Assembly (NCBI GenBank): GCA_025353105.1
Contig: JANXRG010000088.1
Coordinates: 44,506-108,505 of the forward strand
Direction of reading: 5' to 3'
DNA length: 64,000 nt
Source of the DNA: Verrucomicrobiota bacterium
GTDB taxonomy: Bacteria; Verrucomicrobiota; Verrucomicrobiia; Chthoniobacterales; SZAS-18
Every line of letters starts with the position of its first letter. The stretch's first letter is position 1. Below are positions 25,843 to 33,628 of this stretch, one piece after another. Below the pieces are notes generated by a model. It did no database searches, was not told the origin of the DNA, and saw only the letters and a list, made by a program, of their open reading frames with translations. A program made the position numbers and the translations under genes.

Positions 25843-27448
25843 CTTACCGGGAATCACGAGGCGGCGGTTTCTGGGCGTCGCGACGGGCGCCGCGCTGTTG
25901 GCGGGATGTTCGCGCCGGACCACGCGGGTGATTCCGGGAGAGATAGTTGGTCCGTCGCGCGAGCGTGGACACCGGCTGCGGGACGGCGGATTTCCGGCCG
26001 CCAACACGATGGAGCGCCAGGGCGTGGTGATCGTCGGCGGCGGCATCGCGGGATTGGCGGCGGCGCGACAACTGAGGAAGAGCGGTCAGGAGGATTTCGT
26101 CCTGTTGGAGTTGGAAGATCACACGGGTGGCAATTCGTCGCACGGCGCGAACGCGGTGAGTGCGTTTCCGTGGGGCGCACACTATGTTTCGCTTCCACCC
26201 AACGACGCGCGCGAAGTCATCGAGCTTTACGAAGAACTGGGATTAATCACCGGGCGCGATGCGGCGGGGCGCGCGATCTACGACGAAACGGCGCTGGTGG
26301 CAGATCCCGCGGAGCGGCTGTGGGTTCTCGGGCGGTGGCAGGAGGGGTTGATTCCGAAGGTCGGCGCGTCCGACGCGGACCTGCGCGAGTACACCGCGTT
26401 CACCGCGAAGATGGCCGAGTTCAAAGCAGCCCGCGGGCGCGACGGACGCCGCGCGTTCACAATTCCAGTCGATCGCAGTTCGCAGGACGACGCGTTTACG
26501 GCGCTTGATCGGATGACCATGACGCAGTGGCTCGACGCGCAGGGCTATCGCTCGGAAAGGCTGCGCTGGTATGTCGATTACGCGTGCCGCGATGATTTCG
26601 GGGGAACGCGGGATCAGGTCTCGGCGTGGGCCGGCCTTCATTATTTCGCGGCGCGCGACGGCGTTGCCTCCAACGCCGAAAATGATGTGGTCCTGACGTG
26701 GCCCGAAGGCAACGGCTGGCTGGAAAAGAGACTACGCGAACCGAATGCGGACCGCATCCGCGCGGGACTCGTCGCGTGGAACATCGAGCCGGCGCCGGAC
26801 GGCGGCGTTCGGATCGATGCGTTCGATTTCCGGCGCGCACAGAGCATCCGCTTCGAGGCGCGCGCGGCGATTGTGTGTGTGCCGCGTTTCGTAGCGCACC
26901 GTCTCTGCGCTGCGCTGCGGGGTCGGCCGGCGGAGCCGCTGGAGTACGGACCGTGGGTGGTCGCCAACCTCACGCTCGGCGAACGCCCCGGCGGCCGCGG
27001 CTTCGCCCCGGCCTGGGACAATGTGTTCTTCGACAGCCGCTCGCTCGGCTACGTGAACGCGTCGCACCAGCGACTCGACCGCGAGGTGGGCCCGGCGGTT
27101 ATCACATGGTACAGCGCGCTTTGCGATGGTCCGGCTGCGGCGGAGCGCGCGAAGGCGTTTGATCGGACGCACGCCGACTGGTGCGACCTGGTCCTCGCGG
27201 ATTTGCGCCGCGCGCATCGCGAGATCGATGAGACCGTGCGCAAGATCGACGTGTGCGTCTGGGGTCACGGAATGATCCGACCCGTGCCCGGCTTGATTTC
27301 GGGCGAAGCGCGCCGCCGCATGGCCCAGCCGATCGGTCCGATTCATTTCGCGCACAGCGATCTGAGTGGCCTCTCGATCTTCGAGGAGGCCTACACGCGC
27401 GGCCTGCTGGCCGCGTCGGACGTCGCGGAGCAATTAAGACCGGCGTGA
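25838..27448 (+). CDS. Tat-exported FAD amine-oxidase lipoprotein
   Basis: The 536-residue product begins with a Tat signal (ITRRRFLGVATGAALLAGC) that ends in a lipobox, so the mature protein should be anchored by C24 outside the cytoplasmic membrane. The body is a flavin amine oxidase/NAD(P)-binding Rossmann protein with VVIVGGGIAGLAAARQL at about residue 70, the acidic strand end LLELEDHTGGN, and the C-terminal FAD segment IHFAHSDLSGLSIFEEAYTRG. Its position between an aminopropyltransferase and S-adenosylmethionine decarboxylase suggests a polyamine-related substrate. This is inference; protoporphyrinogen-oxidase-like or carotenoid-type activity cannot be excluded. Confidence 0.82.
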   Translation: MNLPGITRRRFLGVATGAALLAGCSRRTTRVIPGEIVGPSRERGHRLRDGGFPAANTMERQGVVIVGGGIAGLAAARQLRKSGQEDFVLLELEDHTGGNSSHGANAVSAFPWGAHYVSLPPNDAREVIELYEELGLITGRDAAGRAIYDETALVADPAERLWVLGRWQEGLIPKVGASDADLREYTAFTAKMAEFKAARGRDGRRAFTIPVDRSSQDDAFTALDRMTMTQWLDAQGYRSERLRWYVDYACRDDFGGTRDQVSAWAGLHYFAARDGVASNAENDVVLTWPEGNGWLEKRLREPNADRIRAGLVAWNIEPAPDGGVRIDAFDFRRAQSIRFEARAAIVCVPRFVAHRLCAALRGRPAEPLEYGPWVVANLTLGERPGGRGFAPAWDNVFFDSRSLGYVNASHQRLDREVGPAVITWYSALCDGPAAAERAKAFDRTHADWCDLVLADLRRAHREIDETVRKIDVCVWGHGMIRPVPGLISGEARRRMAQPIGPIHFAHSDLSGLSIFEEAYTRGLLAASDVAEQLRPA

Positions 27449-27489
27449 CTTCGACGCATCATGCCATCATTCTTAACGACGCATCATCC

Positions 27490-27840
27490 ATGACTCTGCT
27501 CGGCCTTCATTCCCTTTTTGATCTGCACGACTGCGACGCGGCGCGGCTCGCCGACTGCGAAGTGGTACGGACCGCGCTGCTCGAGGCCGTACGGCAAAGC
27601 GGCGGGACGATTGTCGCGGACACCTTTCATCAATTCAGCCCGCACGGCGTCAGCGGCGTCGTCATCATTGCGGAATCGCACGTCACAATTCACACTTGGC
27701 CGGAGCGCGCGTTTGCGGCGGTGGATTTGTTCACGTGCAGTGCGACGCTCGACCACGCGCTGGTCGAACGGCATGTCGCCGCCGCCCTGGGTGCGCGGCG
27801 CGTGCAGCGCCAAACCGTCGCGCGCGGCACCACGCAATAG
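27490..27840 (+). CDS. speH: S-adenosylmethionine decarboxylase proenzyme, bacterial class 1B
   Basis: The 116-residue proenzyme self-cleaves to make a pyruvoyl group and then produces decarboxylated AdoMet for aminopropyl transfer. Starting at ATG 27490, the cleavage serine is S63 in AESHVTIHTWPE, with H68 and C83 (VDLFTC). These are the positions known for the Thermotoga maritima enzyme and support this start. A GTG at 27445 overlapping the oxidase stop would add 15 residues. All catalytic residues are present, so it should be active. It is the last gene of the operon, and its stop lies 3 bases from the convergent restriction gene. Confidence 0.93.
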   Translation: MTLLGLHSLFDLHDCDAARLADCEVVRTALLEAVRQSGGTIVADTFHQFSPHGVSGVVIIAESHVTIHTWPERAFAAVDLFTCSATLDHALVERHVAAALGARRVQRQTVARGTTQ

Positions 27841-27843
27841 TTC

Positions 27844-28569
27844 CTACCGAAAGCGCATGTCGTATTCGCGCGAAATTCGGACTAATGCAGACGAGTATTC
27901 CATGCCCGTCTGCGCATGATTTACCCATTCAAATGGGTACGGAGGAACATTCGTCGCGCGAAAATTTAAGATCTGGAAATCAAAGAATCTGGGTTTGGCA
28001 CGAGCGAGCAATCGCGCTTCCGCTTCGGCGGCCTCCTGAATCGGATGGCGGTAGCCTCCCTTTCCGTCCGTAGGAAACGGGCGTTGACCTTCATACGACG
28101 TGTACGCAGAAGCGTGATTTATGCCTACAAAAGCAACCGTGATCGGATTTCCTCCGGTGCTCTTAAATTCGTCAACCTGCCGCTCCAAGTCACCGATGAC
28201 GCGATCAATTTGTTTGATCATGGACTTAGCCAAGATCTTCGTTTCGGCGCCAATCTGGATGTTTGCGACTGGTCCTCGCGCGACAATCAGGCCTTCGGTT
28301 GTTATCGCTGCCACAGTTGGAACGAGCTCGCCAAAGGTTCCGTCACCTCTGCGTGAGTTCTTTCCAACGGCGAGATTCCTCGTGTTGGCAACGCACTCGT
28401 GGCGATGGACACGCTCGGCAAAGAGACTGGACCTACCGAGCGTCACGAGATCCTCGTAGAGTTGAACCGCAACCAAATCTCCCAGCGAAGAGTTTCGATG
28501 GTTGTATTGCTTGCGGTCGAAGAGTTCCCGAAATGTCTTTAGGAGTGCGAAATCAACGGGTGCGTTCAT
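27844..28569 (-). CDS. Putative type II restriction endonuclease
   Basis: The 241-residue product is not recognised by motif, but its gene overlaps the DNA methyltransferase stop by 4 bases (ATGA) in the same direction, the usual place for the partner endonuclease. The segment IQIGAETKILAKSM contains an ExK (E109-T-K111) that could be the end of a PD-(D/E)xK nuclease site. The preceding acidic residue is not clear. GC content by hand count in one 60-base row is 48%, clearly below neighbouring rows near 70%, consistent with recent acquisition. Confidence 0.7.
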   Translation of the reverse strand: MNAPVDFALLKTFRELFDRKQYNHRNSSLGDLVAVQLYEDLVTLGRSSLFAERVHRHECVANTRNLAVGKNSRRGDGTFGELVPTVAAITTEGLIVARGPVANIQIGAETKILAKSMIKQIDRVIGDLERQVDEFKSTGGNPITVAFVGINHASAYTSYEGQRPFPTDGKGGYRHPIQEAAEAEARLLARAKPRFFDFQILNFRATNVPPYPFEWVNHAQTGMEYSSALVRISREYDMRFR

Positions 28570-29555
28570 TTCTGTTCAGTGAGAATGCGATGGTCGGTCG
28601 CCCCAAACATTCGGCCCTGCGCAGCCGCAACGCTCAATCGTTCGTGGGCCATCCGCAAATAGGCGGGTTCAATTTCGTTGCCCACGCTATTTCGCCCAGC
28701 CGATAGAGCCGCCAGCGAGGTGCTTCCCGTTCCCAAAAACGGGTCCAGAATCGTGTCACCTGCGAAGGAGAACATTTTGATCAGTCGTTCCGCCAACGAA
28801 ATCGGGTATGGAGCTGGGTGCCCCCGGCGGGTGGACTCGCCTTTGATGTCATTCCAAGAGGACCGCGTCCACGATTGCATTTCGTCTTTCGTGAGCATTG
28901 AAAGCGCCCGCTGCAGCGTCGACGGAGACCGATACTCACCGCCTTTGCGCAAGAACAAGATATACTCGATATCGTTCTTAATAATGGCACCAGGCTGATA
29001 CGGCTTTCCGTAAAATCCCGCTCCATTGCCTTCGGACTCGGTCACTCCGTTAGCAATCTTCTGCCAGAGGATTGGGGTCAGACAATCGAGTTTTAGTCGG
29101 CGAGTCCGAACTTGAATATCAGCGTGCAGCGGCATCACGAGGTGCCTTCCGTTGCGTTTGCGCGGGATGCATACGTCACCAACAACACAGCAAACGCGTC
29201 CCCCGGGCGCAAGCACCCGGCGGCACTCAGCCCAGACCTTATCCAATTCGGTAAGGAAAAGCTCGTAGTCGTCAATCTCGCCGAGTTGACCATCATTCTT
29301 CTCGTACTCCTTAAGAGTCCAATATGGCGGAGACGTAACTACCAAGTGCACCGTCCCATCTGGAATCCACGAAAGATCGCGCGCGTCCCCGAGATGCAAC
29401 CGGTGGGTTGTTCGATCAAATGGTGCAGGCCAAGGCAGGTTTCGAAAAATCCCATTGGCGCGCAACATCTTCTCCACAGCTCCTTGGGCATTGTCTGCTG
29501 GAGGTAGGTCGCTGATCACCGCTGCTGCTGATTGAAAGGCGCCTTCTGCGTCCAT
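28566..29555 (-). CDS. Type II DNA methyltransferase, beta class, probably N4-cytosine
   Basis: The 329-residue enzyme has catalytic motif IV TSPPYW (74-79) near the N-terminus and the AdoMet motif I DPFLGTGSTS (271-280) near the C-terminus. This is the circular order of beta-class methyltransferases. SPPY is typical of N4-cytosine methylation, though some N6-adenine enzymes share it. It should protect the host site cut by the adjacent nuclease. The recognition sequence cannot be read from the protein. ATG at the complement of 29553-29555 is preferred over a TTG 39 codons upstream. No controller protein gene is present. Confidence 0.9.
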   Translation of the reverse strand: MDAEGAFQSAAAVISDLPPADNAQGAVEKMLRANGIFRNLPWPAPFDRTTHRLHLGDARDLSWIPDGTVHLVVTSPPYWTLKEYEKNDGQLGEIDDYELFLTELDKVWAECRRVLAPGGRVCCVVGDVCIPRKRNGRHLVMPLHADIQVRTRRLKLDCLTPILWQKIANGVTESEGNGAGFYGKPYQPGAIIKNDIEYILFLRKGGEYRSPSTLQRALSMLTKDEMQSWTRSSWNDIKGESTRRGHPAPYPISLAERLIKMFSFAGDTILDPFLGTGSTSLAALSAGRNSVGNEIEPAYLRMAHERLSVAAAQGRMFGATDHRILTEQK

Positions 29556-29772
29556 GATGCGGCCGGTCTGGATCGGCGAACGCCCGGCGCGAGATCGCGC
29601 GCTCCGCCGCTTCCCAATTTTCGGCGGCGGTCCTGTGATCTTCACGCTGAAAGGATGCACGATTTGAACCAAATGCGAAAGGACTTATCGCCTGAAGGCG
29701 TTTCTCCTTCGTGTTCGCTCCCCGTCACCGACGCTTGCGATCGTCCGGGCCGAATCCTATCTTGTAAGCACC

Positions 29773-30834
29773 ATGAAATACCGCACGTACACCGGCACCG
29801 ATTTGAAAGTCAGCACCGTTGGATTTGGCTTGTGGACGGTCTCGACGGGGTGGTGGGGCAATTACACGGAGGCCGAGGCCGTCGCGCTCATGCACAAGGC
29901 CCTTGATCTTGGCGTCACGCTCTTCGACGCGGCCGACACGTACGGCAACGGGCTGAGCGAGGAACTCATCGCCAAGGCGTTTCCGACGCGCCGCGACGAC
30001 ATCGTGGTGGCGACGAAAGTCGGCTACGACCTCGTCAATTTCGGCAACGCCCCGCGGCGCGGCCAGTCCGCCATCCCGCATGATTTCTCGCCCGCGGCGC
30101 TCACGCGCGCGACCGATGCCGCATTGGCGCGTCTGAAAACGGATCGCATCGACCTGTTGCAACTCCACAACATTGGCATCGCGCAGGTGAATGACGATGC
30201 CGTCTGGGAGACGATGGAAACGCTGAAGCGCCAGGGCAAGGTAAGGTATTACGGGATGGCATTGGGACCGGCCATTGGCTGGCTCTACGAGGGCATCCGG
30301 TGCGTCCAGCGCCGCAACGTGACGAGCGTCCAGCACATTTACAGTCTCCTGGAGCAGCATCCCGGCGCGCCCATCCAGAACGCGGCGCGCGAGGCCGGCA
30401 AGAACACAATGTTCCTGGTGCGCGTCCCACATTCGAGCGGAATGCTCGAGGGAAAATACACCGTGGACACCGTCTTCGAGGCGAACGATCACCGGCGTCA
30501 CCGGCCGCGCTCCTGGCTGATCAACGGCGTCAAGAAGGTGAGCAACCTCCGCTTCCTTGAGCGCAGCGACCGCTCGCTCGGCCAAGCCGCGCTGCTGTGG
30601 CTACTCCAGGACGAGCTCGTGGCGTCGACGTTGCCGAACATTTACAATGAGAAGCAGCTCAAGGAATTCGCGGCCGCGCCGGACTGCCCGAATCTCACGG
30701 ACGCGGACATGGCGCGCATCGCCGAACTGCACCTCGAAAACTTTGGGGCGCCGCCGGACGATTGTAAATTCAAGGGCACGATGACTCTCGAGGAACTCGC
30801 GGCGGCGGAGCAGGGCGAACCGGTGGCGGCTTGA
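29773..30834 (+). CDS. Aldo/keto reductase
   Basis: The 353-residue NAD(P)H-dependent oxidoreductase has the full AKR tetrad: Asp and Tyr in LFDAADTYGNG, Lys in IVVATKVGYD, and His in LLQLHNIG. The TIM-barrel cofactor segment SLGQAALLWLLQD is near the end. The start MKYRTYTGTDLKVSTVGFGLW is typical. The substrate is unknown. It is followed by a 362-base repeat-containing gap and is not obviously part of an operon. Confidence 0.9.
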   Translation: MKYRTYTGTDLKVSTVGFGLWTVSTGWWGNYTEAEAVALMHKALDLGVTLFDAADTYGNGLSEELIAKAFPTRRDDIVVATKVGYDLVNFGNAPRRGQSAIPHDFSPAALTRATDAALARLKTDRIDLLQLHNIGIAQVNDDAVWETMETLKRQGKVRYYGMALGPAIGWLYEGIRCVQRRNVTSVQHIYSLLEQHPGAPIQNAAREAGKNTMFLVRVPHSSGMLEGKYTVDTVFEANDHRRHRPRSWLINGVKKVSNLRFLERSDRSLGQAALLWLLQDELVASTLPNIYNEKQLKEFAAAPDCPNLTDADMARIAELHLENFGAPPDDCKFKGTMTLEELAAAEQGEPVAA

Positions 30835-31196
30835 GGAACCGGAAAATCAGGAACCGGAACCGCGAATTGACACGAATTAGGGGCGCCGACGAGGAACCAC
30901 AGATTCACGCAAATTTACGCAGATTTTTGGGGGCTGATCGTTCGGGAGCGCGTCCCCCTGTCGGCGCGAGGGTCGGCTGAGGCAGACCGCAATTCGGGTT
31001 CTTTGGTGTTCATTCGTCGTTTCTGAATCCGCCCAGATAAGCTGCGTTAATCTACATGAGTCTGTGGTTTAAGGTCGGTCCGGCTGGCCTTGGGCGCCAC
31101 GGCCGCATTCTTCCGCCTGAGTGGGCTTAGGTCTTGCTTCTGGCGGGAGAGCCGATATCCAGTGTAGAAGACGGGTTGTCCGTCTAGCGCTGCAGT
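30835..31196. repeat. Intergenic region with ACGCAGATT-type inverted repeats
   Basis: This 362-base gap before the chemosensory operon has short direct repeats of GGAACCGG at 30835-30860. An ACGCAGATT-type element follows at 30893-30928 (CCACAGATTCACGCAAATTTACGCAGATTTTT), with an inverted, degraded relative at 31042-31072 (GCGTTAATCTACATGAGTCTGTGG). The layout matches the copy at 8158-8244 but with a longer spacer. The operon promoter should lie between 31073 and 31196; no convincing -35/-10 pair was found. Confidence 0.6.
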
Positions 31197-32660
31197 ATGA
31201 GCAAAAAGACCATCCTCGCCGTGGACGACAGCTTGACGATGCGCAAGCTGACGGAATCGACCCTGCGCCAAGCGGGGTACGAGGTGATTCTGGCTTCCAC
31301 TGGCGGCGAAGGCTTCAAGATCGCGCTCGAGCGCCGGCCGGATTTGGTATTGCTGGATTACATTCTGCCGGACATGCGCGGGGTCGAATTTTGCCAGCAG
31401 CTTCAGGAAGCGGAAATCGACCATACGATTCCCATTTTGCTGATCAGCGGCCACGGAAACGCCATTCGCGAGTTGTATCAGGATTTCCCGAATGTCGTCG
31501 ATTACCTGACCAAGCCGTTTGCGGCCAACGTGCTGCTGGCGGTCGTTTCGAATATTCTGGGCAAGGTCGACCAACCGGTCGTGGAACCGCCCGCGCCCGC
31601 GCCGATCCTGGACACGACGGCAGTGGTGCTTGCGGCCGCCGCCCCGCCGCCTCCAGAAGTCGCCCAGATTCCCGCCGAGCTCCGGCAGCGCGTTTTTCAA
31701 AAGCTGGTCTCCCACCTGCATCCGCCGCTCACCTCCATCCCCTCGCTCGAAGAGGCCCGCCGCGGACAGGCGCCCTCTTCCTATTACCTCACGCGGCTGC
31801 TACCGCTTGAGCTGATCGACGAACTGGCGCGCGAGCTCGTGGCCCTCACATCGGGCGGTTCCCAGCGCGACGAGGAACCGATCCGGTGCCCGTCGAAGTT
31901 CGCGTCGGAGCGCCACCTGATGACCTACCTCGCCGCCGAGCGCGCGACGGGCCGGCTGGCCATGAAGCTGCAAGAGGAAACTGTGAGCCTGTACTTTGAT
32001 CACGGGACGATCGTGTCCGTGACGAGCAACAATCCCCGCGCGTATTGCGCCGGCAGCACGTATCCCTTCGCGCAGGTGCCGCGGAGCCTGATCTCCCAGG
32101 CGATGCAGGCGCAGCGGGATGCGAGCACGCCATTTTTCCTGACGCTCGAAGAGGGCGGCTTTCTGAATTCCGGCGTTGCGCTTCCCGATATATTGCGGGA
32201 ATGCGGCCATCGCAGTCTCCGTCGTGCCACCGACGAGAAATCCTCGCTCCTCAGTTTTGAAGTGATGCCGGTGCTCCCCGCTTTTGCCGTCGACCACCGC
32301 GTGGAGTTCCTCCTGAATCAGATCCTGCTCGAATCGTATCGCCGCGTGCGCGACTGGCAGCACATTTCCGCCTACGTGCCATCGCTCGATTACTTTGTCG
32401 CCATCACCGAACATGGGCCCGAACAGATCTCCGAACTCACCTTTTCCGGTCTCGAAGCGGACCTGCTTGAGCGAATCAACGGTGGCCTCACCATTCAGGA
32501 ACTCATCGACCGGAGCGGCCAGCCGGTCTTTGAGGTCTGCCACGCGTTGTTCTGCCTCATTCGTCTCGACCTCGCCTTTCTGGCCACCACGCGGCAGTCG
32601 GCGCCGGCCGACGAAGCCGAAGAGCCGGAAGAGGCGCTGGCAGAAACGGCAAACGCCTGA
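31197..32660 (+). CDS. Response regulator with PATAN (DUF4388) output, PixG-like
   Basis: The 487-residue product has an N-terminal receiver (acidic D10/D11, phosphoacceptor D54 in LVLLDYILPDM, K106 in YLTKPF), a Pro/Ala linker, and a large C-terminal PATAN/DUF4388-type region. That region contains ERATGRLAMKLQEETVSLYF and FDHGTIVSVTSNN. PatA/PixG regulators of cyanobacteria combine the same domains in the opposite order (PATAN first). It opens the chemosensory operon, 41 bases before the CheY gene, and is the probable effector for motility or surface behaviour. Confidence 0.85.
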   Translation: MSKKTILAVDDSLTMRKLTESTLRQAGYEVILASTGGEGFKIALERRPDLVLLDYILPDMRGVEFCQQLQEAEIDHTIPILLISGHGNAIRELYQDFPNVVDYLTKPFAANVLLAVVSNILGKVDQPVVEPPAPAPILDTTAVVLAAAAPPPPEVAQIPAELRQRVFQKLVSHLHPPLTSIPSLEEARRGQAPSSYYLTRLLPLELIDELARELVALTSGGSQRDEEPIRCPSKFASERHLMTYLAAERATGRLAMKLQEETVSLYFDHGTIVSVTSNNPRAYCAGSTYPFAQVPRSLISQAMQAQRDASTPFFLTLEEGGFLNSGVALPDILRECGHRSLRRATDEKSSLLSFEVMPVLPAFAVDHRVEFLLNQILLESYRRVRDWQHISAYVPSLDYFVAITEHGPEQISELTFSGLEADLLERINGGLTIQELIDRSGQPVFEVCHALFCLIRLDLAFLATTRQSAPADEAEEPEEALAETANA

Positions 32661-32701
32661 TATTTCCTCCCGACACTTCGTTTTTCTCCGCAACCCGCAC
32701 C

Positions 32702-33067
32702 ATGGCAAAGCTCCTCATCATCGATGATATGGCCACCGATCGGATGGTCCTGCGCTCATTTCTTTCCGCCCGACCCTTCGACATCGTCGAGGCGACCGAC
32801 GGTGAAATGGGCATCGCCCTCTGCCAGAGTGAACACCCGGACCTCGTGTTGCTGGACATCGTGATGCCAAAGATGGACGGTTTTCAAGTCTGCCGGCGCA
32901 TCAAGAAGGACCCGCTGACGGCCCATGTGCCGGTTATCCTGATCAGCTCGAAGGGACAGGACAGCGACAAGTTTTGGGGCATGAAGCAGGGCGCGACCGA
33001 TTATCTGACGAAGCCTTGCAGTCAGGAGGGATTGCTTGCGGCGATTGACCGGGTCCTTCCCGGGTAG
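32702..33067 (+). CDS. CheY-like single-domain response regulator, PixH-like
   Basis: This 121-residue stand-alone receiver has D8/D9, phosphoacceptor D52 in LVLLDIVMPKMDG, switch S82/S83 in LISSKG, and K104 in YLTKPC. All residues for phosphotransfer are present. It has no output domain, so it should bind a target protein or act as a phosphate sink for the CheA hybrid. The CheW-like gene follows after 3 bases, which indicates tight co-transcription. Confidence 0.94.
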   Translation: MAKLLIIDDMATDRMVLRSFLSARPFDIVEATDGEMGIALCQSEHPDLVLLDIVMPKMDGFQVCRRIKKDPLTAHVPVILISSKGQDSDKFWGMKQGATDYLTKPCSQEGLLAAIDRVLPG

Positions 33068-33070
33068 TCC

Positions 33071-33628
33071 ATGAGCGACGACGAACCCCAACCGGAACCA
33101 GTGACGGAGGCAATGCCGCCAGCGGCCGAACCCGTAACGGAAGCAACGCCGGCACCGCCCGTGCCCGCGCCGTCGCCGACCTTACCGCACGCGCTATTCG
33201 AGGTGGGCTCGTTGCAATTCGCGTTGCCCATCGGATCGGTCGGCGAAGTGGTGAGCGAGATGAGCATGACGCGACTGCCGCACGCTTCGCAGGGCCTGCT
33301 CGGCGTCGTGAACCTTCGCGGCGAAATCCTGCCGGCCGCTTCGCTCGAGCCGTGGTTCGGTGACGCGGCCACGCCTGGCCCGGCCAATCTCTTTCTCGTC
33401 GTGCGCGCCACCTCCCATGCCATTGCCCTGCGCATCGATCGGTTTGAGCAGGTGGCGCCCGTCCCGCAAAACGCGCTGCACCCGGACGCCGAGGCCGGGC
33501 TGCGCGCGCAAGTCGCCCCCCAGGTCTGGCGGCGCCCGAGCGGAGACGTCCATTGCCTATCGGCCGACGCGCTGCTCGAGGCGCTCAAGATGAAAAAACC
33601 CCAGCCCGAAGAAAATCCCGTCGCATGA
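33071..33628 (+). CDS. CheW-like adaptor, PixI-like
   Basis: The 185-residue protein has a disordered Pro/Glu/Ala-rich N-terminus of about 40 residues. One CheW domain follows: LFEVGSLQFALPIGSVGEVV, RLPHASQGLLGVVNLRGEILPAASL, then LFLVVRATSHAIALRIDRF. CheW bridges receptor and kinase. The N-terminal extension is unusual for a plain CheW and may be a flexible tether. Its stop overlaps the start of the binding-protein gene (ATGA at 33625-33628). Confidence 0.9.
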   Translation: MSDDEPQPEPVTEAMPPAAEPVTEATPAPPVPAPSPTLPHALFEVGSLQFALPIGSVGEVVSEMSMTRLPHASQGLLGVVNLRGEILPAASLEPWFGDAATPGPANLFLVVRATSHAIALRIDRFEQVAPVPQNALHPDAEAGLRAQVAPQVWRRPSGDVHCLSADALLEALKMKKPQPEENPVA

